From NCBI RefSeq assembly GCF_001591805.1, contig NZ_BCVP01000005.1, positions 124,001-188,000 of the forward strand: a stretch of 64,000 nt of DNA. The letters run 5' to 3'. A program made the translations under genes and the position numbers. The notes beneath the pieces were generated by a model, which did not search any database, was not told the origin of the DNA, and saw nothing but the letters and a program-made list of their open reading frames with translations. Shown piece by piece: positions 58,895 to 64,000 of the stretch. How positions within the stretch are numbered: position 1 is the stretch's first letter; every line of letters begins with the position of its first letter. The stretch comes from Neobacillus novalis NBRC 102450. GTDB lineage: Bacteria; Bacillota; Bacilli; Bacillales; Cytobacillaceae.

Positions 58895-59222
58895 TTATTG
58901 GCGACCGAACTTGGATGATTTTCTCGTTTTCGGTCGCTTATACCCCTTATAAGCTACCGAACTTGGACGACTTTCTCGGTTTCGGTCGCTTATACCTCTT
59001 ATAAGCTACCCAACTTGGATGATTTTCCTGATTTCGGTCGCTTATACCCCTTATAAGCTACCCAACTTGGATGATTTTCTCGGTTTCGGTAGCTTATATC
59101 CCTTATAAGCTACCCAACTTGGATGATTTTCTTGGTTTCGGTAGCTTATACCTCTTATAAGCTACCGAACTTGGACGACTTTCTCGGTTTCGGTAACTTA
59201 TACCTCTTATAAGCTATCGAAC
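58895..59222. repeat. 52-bp tandem repeat array with internal hairpins
   Basis: Six full units of exactly 52 bases start at 58895, 58947, 58999, 59051, 59103 and 59155; a partial seventh ends near 59222. Each unit carries AAGCTACCGAA near its start and TTCGGTAGCTT near its end, which can pair. Unit 1 keeps pairing with a changed arm (GCGACCGAA with TTCGGTCGC). The joints CTTATACCCCTTATAAG are also palindromic. There is no open frame through the array. Confidence 0.92.
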
Positions 59223-59226
59223 TCGC

Positions 59227-59284
59227 ATAAAAGGTGTCAGGTACCATGTGAAAATTTCACATAGTGCCTGACACCCTTTTTATG
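59227..59284. repeat. Long palindromic element, also terminator of mccB
   Basis: A nearly perfect hairpin: left arm GGTGTCAGGTACCATGTGAA and right arm TTCACATAGTGCCTGACACC, joined at AAAATTT and flanked by AAAAGG/CCTTTT. It lies directly after the mccB stop and ends in a T-run on the minus strand, so it can terminate transcription. GGTGTCAGGCACC palindromes of this kind recur in Bacillus genomes. Confidence 0.85.
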
Positions 59285-61343
<2,059 letters not shown>

Positions 61344-61361
61344 TTCTCCACCCCTGTTAAC

Positions 61362-62057
61362 CTAACGTAAGGCTGCCACCATTTTCATAACCAATGTAGC
61401 AGAATTAGTTGCTGCTTTATCAATAAACTGATCAAACGAAAGTTCGGATTCTTTTCCGGCAATATCAGAAAGCGAACGAATAATCACGAAAGGAACGCCA
61501 AAGCGATGAGCTACTTGTGCGATGGCAGCAGCCTCCATTTCCACCGCTTGTAACTCAGTAAATTTGGAGCGGACGAAATCGACACGAACTGGATCCTCCA
61601 TGAAAGAATCTCCGGTAACAATCAAGCCCTTCACGATTTGGAAGTTTTCTAATTCATTTGCCGCTGCCTCTGCAACTGCCATTAATTTTTCATCGGCAAT
61701 AAAGGCTGCCGGCAGCTGTGGAACTTGACCATACTCGTAGCCGAATGCTGTTACATCGACGTCATGATGACGAACCTCCGTGGAAATAACAGCATCCCCG
61801 ACATTAAGGTCTGGATTAAAGCCCCCAGCTGAACCGGTATTGATAATGCAATCTGGCTTAAATTTTTCAAGCAGGATGGTCGTCGACATTGCAGCATTGA
61901 CTTTGCCAATCCCAGAACGCAGGAGAATCACATCTGCACCGTTCATCGTTCCAAAGGTAAATTCGCAGCCCGCGACTGTTTCTTGTGTTTGATTGTCAAT
62001 ATTGTCTCTAAGTAGTGTAACTTCTTCTTCCATTGCTCCGATGATGGCGATTTTCAT
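61362..62057 (-). CDS. mtnN: 5'-methylthioadenosine/S-adenosylhomocysteine nucleosidase
   Basis: Removes adenine from MTA and SAH, the by-products of polyamine synthesis and methylation. [13 protein letters not shown] contains the catalytic-site glutamate, and [11 protein letters not shown] and [10 protein letters not shown] complete the active site. Length 231 aa is standard. AGAGGTC precedes the ATG. It links yrrT to the transsulfuration genes. Confidence 0.97.
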   Translation of the reverse strand: MKIAIIGAMEEEVTLLRDNIDNQTQETVAGCEFTFGTMNGADVILLRSGIGKVNAAMSTTILLEKFKPDCIINTGSAGGFNPDLNVGDAVISTEVRHHDVDVTAFGYEYGQVPQLPAAFIADEKLMAVAEAAANELENFQIVKGLIVTGDSFMEDPVRVDFVRSKFTELQAVEMEAAAIAQVAHRFGVPFVIIRSLSDIAGKESELSFDQFIDKAATNSATLVMKMVAALR

Positions 62058-62071
62058 AATTTGACCTCTTT

Positions 62072-62710
62072 CTACTGTTTTACGGCTTCCAATAACCAGA
62101 CAAAATCGTTGAATTGTTTAAAGGTAACGCTAAAATTGTTTTCTTCTAAGATATTTTTTAAAAACGGAATCGTTGTATAATATTCAGTTTCCAAATCTTT
62201 TGCCAGGTTAAGATAGCCTTGATGTTTTGCTTTTACGATCGTATGATAATAATCTTCCGTGGATTGAAACATCGTATCCGCAAACACTATTCTACCACCT
62301 TTTGAAAGCAGGCTGCCATAGTGAGTAACAGCGTTTGCTTTTTCGTCATCGGTGAGATGGTGGAAGGCATACGTGCTGACAAAGGTATCAATATTGTTTA
62401 CCTTAGGAAACTGAAGAAAATCGCCATCGAGAAGGACTGCTTTATTGCCAAGCTTTGCTTCAGCAATTTTCCTCATTGGAGGAGAAGGTTCAATTCCTGT
62501 CACTCTAAGCCCTCTTGCCAACAGCTTTTGAGTCAAATTGCCTGTTCCTACGCCAAATTCCACTACATGACCAACCGAACGGTCTGCCACAGCAGCTAAT
62601 ATTTGCTCATACTTTGAAAATACTTCTTTATATTCAATATCATGACCAATAACCGTATCATCGTAAGAATCAGCCCATTGCTCAAAAATGTCTAAAAATT
62701 CTCTGCCCAT
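62072..62710 (-). CDS. yrrT: SAM-dependent methyltransferase YrrT
   Basis: Putative methyltransferase that heads the methionine-to-cysteine operon. Motif I is [16 protein letters not shown] near residue 50. The ATG at 62710, after GGGGG, gives 212 aa beginning [18 protein letters not shown], the family start. Its substrate is unknown. In B. subtilis the operon is under CymR control; TATACT near 62750 is a plausible -10, but I could not assign a CymR site with confidence. Confidence 0.92.
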   Translation of the reverse strand: MGREFLDIFEQWADSYDDTVIGHDIEYKEVFSKYEQILAAVADRSVGHVVEFGVGTGNLTQKLLARGLRVTGIEPSPPMRKIAEAKLGNKAVLLDGDFLQFPKVNNIDTFVSTYAFHHLTDDEKANAVTHYGSLLSKGGRIVFADTMFQSTEDYYHTIVKAKHQGYLNLAKDLETEYYTTIPFLKNILEENNFSVTFKQFNDFVWLLEAVKQ

Positions 62711-62908
62711 AAAATCAGCCCCCATATATAAACGCATAATTCCTATGAGTATACTATGATTTAATTTAAAACCATGTTATCACAATTCACACCTTTATTC
62801 AATTCCCAACGCGGGACAAGGGGATTTTGTCCCAGAACTTTTAAACAATTCCCGTTGCTAGCAGGGAAGGAAATCACTAAAATGGAATTATGGAAAGGAT
62901 GATTTAAA

Positions 62909-63112
62909 ATGAATTTTCAATTTGACTTAATAGAGGATAAAGTGGAATTTTTCGAAGCTAATAATCTTAAAACCCTGCAGAAAAAGATTGAAGCACAAAT
63001 TGACGAGAACAGAGCCATCTTGCTTGGGGTACATTCTGTTTCCCACCAAATGCATGTCAACGAAAACGGACAAACCTACTTTACGGCTGTAGTACATTTT
63101 AAAAAGAAATAG
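62909..63112 (+). CDS. yrzA: DUF2536 family protein (YrzA-like)
   Basis: 67 aa, MNFQFDLIEDKVEFFEANNL at the N-terminus and YFTAVVHFKKK at the end, a good match to the DUF2536 family of small cytoplasmic Bacillus proteins with no known function. GGAAAGGATG precedes the ATG. It is divergent from yrrT; a GGGACAA/TTGTCCC hairpin (62813-62833) lies in the gap. Confidence 0.85.
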   Translation: MNFQFDLIEDKVEFFEANNLKTLQKKIEAQIDENRAILLGVHSVSHQMHVNENGQTYFTAVVHFKKK

Positions 63113-63244
63113 GGGACAAGGAGCATGTTTCTTAGTTTCGACAAAGCCATAATACATATCCAAGTATCTCATCGGGACCATAGAAATACTTAGGCAAACA
63201 GGAGATCCTCTATTAGAAAATTATCTTTGGTAGAGTTGATAGCC

Positions 63245-63286
63245 AAAAAAATAGGATGTTGCCATTGTTATGGCAACATCCTATTT
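63245..63286 (-). terminator. Intrinsic terminator after yrrS
   Basis: AATAGGATGTTGCCAT and ATGGCAACATCCTATT form a perfect 16-base stem with TTTTTTT following on the minus strand. Confidence 0.92.
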
Positions 63287-63289
63287 CCG

Positions 63290-63970
63290 TTATTTTTGCA
63301 GTTCTGCGAGTTCTTCGACTTTGGTTGGCATCCAGCCTTGACCGTCGACCCATTTTATATAAACTTTATATTTTTGTGTTTTATCCTTGGAGTGGACGGT
63401 TCCGATTGATGCATTGGTTGTTGATTTGTCACTGCCCAGCCAAAAAACCGTCATGTTGCTTGGGTCTAATCCGGTCGCATAGGAAATAGCGTTCAGCATC
63501 TCATCCCAATCTGTTCCGCTATAAACTGGGGCATGATTACCTGATTGTGATGTTCCAACAGGCTTCCAGCTCGGATTTTCGATGGTTTTGAGGACATTGG
63601 AAGATGCGCCCCCATTAGATACGACCGCCTGTGAATCATCCGGCTTTTCCGGTGTTGCTGCTTCCTCACCCGGTTGGTCGCCCGCCGCAGTATCATCAGA
63701 TGAGCTGTCATCCTTTTTGGGATCCTCATCTTTTTTGACGTCTTCATCTTTTTTCTTATCTTTAACCTCTTTATGTTCCGTATCCTTTTGCGCTGTTTTT
63801 GGGCTTTCCTTCTTTGGTGCTGCCTTGTCATTCCCTGAAGCAAAAATATTGTATGCAACAAAAATAATTAACAGGAGCACAACGATAATTAAACCATTTA
63901 ATACGATATTCGTCTTTTTTCTTTTCGCACGGTAACCAGAACGCGAATTAGAATTAAAATCATTACTCAA
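63290..63970 (-). CDS. yrrS: YrrS family protein (DUF1510)
   Basis: 226 aa from a TTG at 63970, which follows AGGAGTGAT; the reading frame stays open to the window edge, but the family start is MSNDFNSNSRSGYRAKRKKT. One membrane helix (residues 22-44) is followed by a long Lys/Asp/Glu-rich, low-complexity linker. A C-terminal DUF1510 domain (GTDWDEMLNAISYATGLDPS…) closes the protein. In B. subtilis yrrS is paired with the penicillin-binding protein gene pbpI, expected just outside the window. Confidence 0.9.
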   Translation of the reverse strand: MSNDFNSNSRSGYRAKRKKTNIVLNGLIIVVLLLIIFVAYNIFASGNDKAAPKKESPKTAQKDTEHKEVKDKKKDEDVKKDEDPKKDDSSSDDTAAGDQPGEEAATPEKPDDSQAVVSNGGASSNVLKTIENPSWKPVGTSQSGNHAPVYSGTDWDEMLNAISYATGLDPSNMTVFWLGSDKSTTNASIGTVHSKDKTQKYKVYIKWVDGQGWMPTKVEELAELQK

Positions 63971-64000
63971 ATAAATCACTCCTAAAAATAAGGCTCTCAA

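Noticed and set aside
58895..59222. CRISPR array
   Set aside because: Units are contiguous 52-base repeats with no unique spacers, and no cas genes are in the window.

Overview
The window reads as ordinary chromosome of a low-GC, endospore-forming member of the Bacillaceae. Most genes lie on the minus strand, in the order of the Bacillus subtilis yqfO–sigA–dnaG … dnaK … comE … yqeG block. Spore genes (yqfC/yqfD, spoIIP, gpr, sda, an intact sigK, a YjcZ-type peptide), competence genes (comEA, comEB, comEC, comER) and Bacillus-type regulatory DNA (CIRCE, T-box, cre-like sites, DnaA boxes at sda) support this. The genus cannot be fixed from the sequence alone.

1–15.6 kb: the end of a Nif3-like gene, trmK, cccA, an acyl-CoA dehydrogenase with a cre-like site at its promoter, sigA, dnaG, the PPDK regulator, ccpN, a single-chain glycyl-tRNA synthetase behind a T-box leader, recO, yqzL, era, cdd, dgkA, ybeY and pgpH. 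15.6–26 kb: an interspersed palindromic repeat, phoH, yqfD, yqfC, a small membrane-anchored protein, floA, a short nfeD, yqeY, rpsU, a Na/Pi transporter, deoC, a 21-bp tandem repeat, mtaB and rsmE. 26–39 kb: prmA, dnaJ, dnaK, grpE, hrcA (CIRCE), hemW, lepA, yqxA, spoIIP, gpr, rpsT and holA. 39–50 kb: yqzM, the late competence genes, ribosome-assembly and NAD genes (yqeM, rsfS, yqeK, nadD, yhbY, aroE, yqeH, yqeG) and sda. 50–55.6 kb: psd, pssA, uninterrupted sigK, a lipoprotein, a YjcZ-like peptide and an M3 oligoendopeptidase.

55.6–59.3 kb is the accessory part. It holds very small ORFs (25 and 18 codons), three tandem YrzI-family genes, a structured non-coding stretch, and a lone TnpB-like gene whose promoter carries a LexA-type palindrome. 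It also holds an unrecognised 29-codon gene with a strong promoter and two terminators, a six-copy 52-bp repeat array with internal hairpins, and a long palindrome. 59.3–64 kb returns to core genes: the methionine-to-cysteine operon yrrT–mtnN–mccA–mccB, a DUF2536 gene and yrrS.

Most neighbours with short gaps or overlaps look like operons (dgkA–ybeY–pgpH, phoH–yqfD–yqfC, hrcA–grpE–dnaK, yqeM–rsfS–yqeK–nadD–yhbY–aroE–yqeH–yqeG, yrrT–mccB). Intrinsic terminators are listed where a stem and T-tract can be read. The strongest candidates for something undescribed are the SOS-box TnpB-like locus with its candidate guide RNA, the YrzI cluster beside it, the 29-codon gene, and the 52-bp hairpin array.
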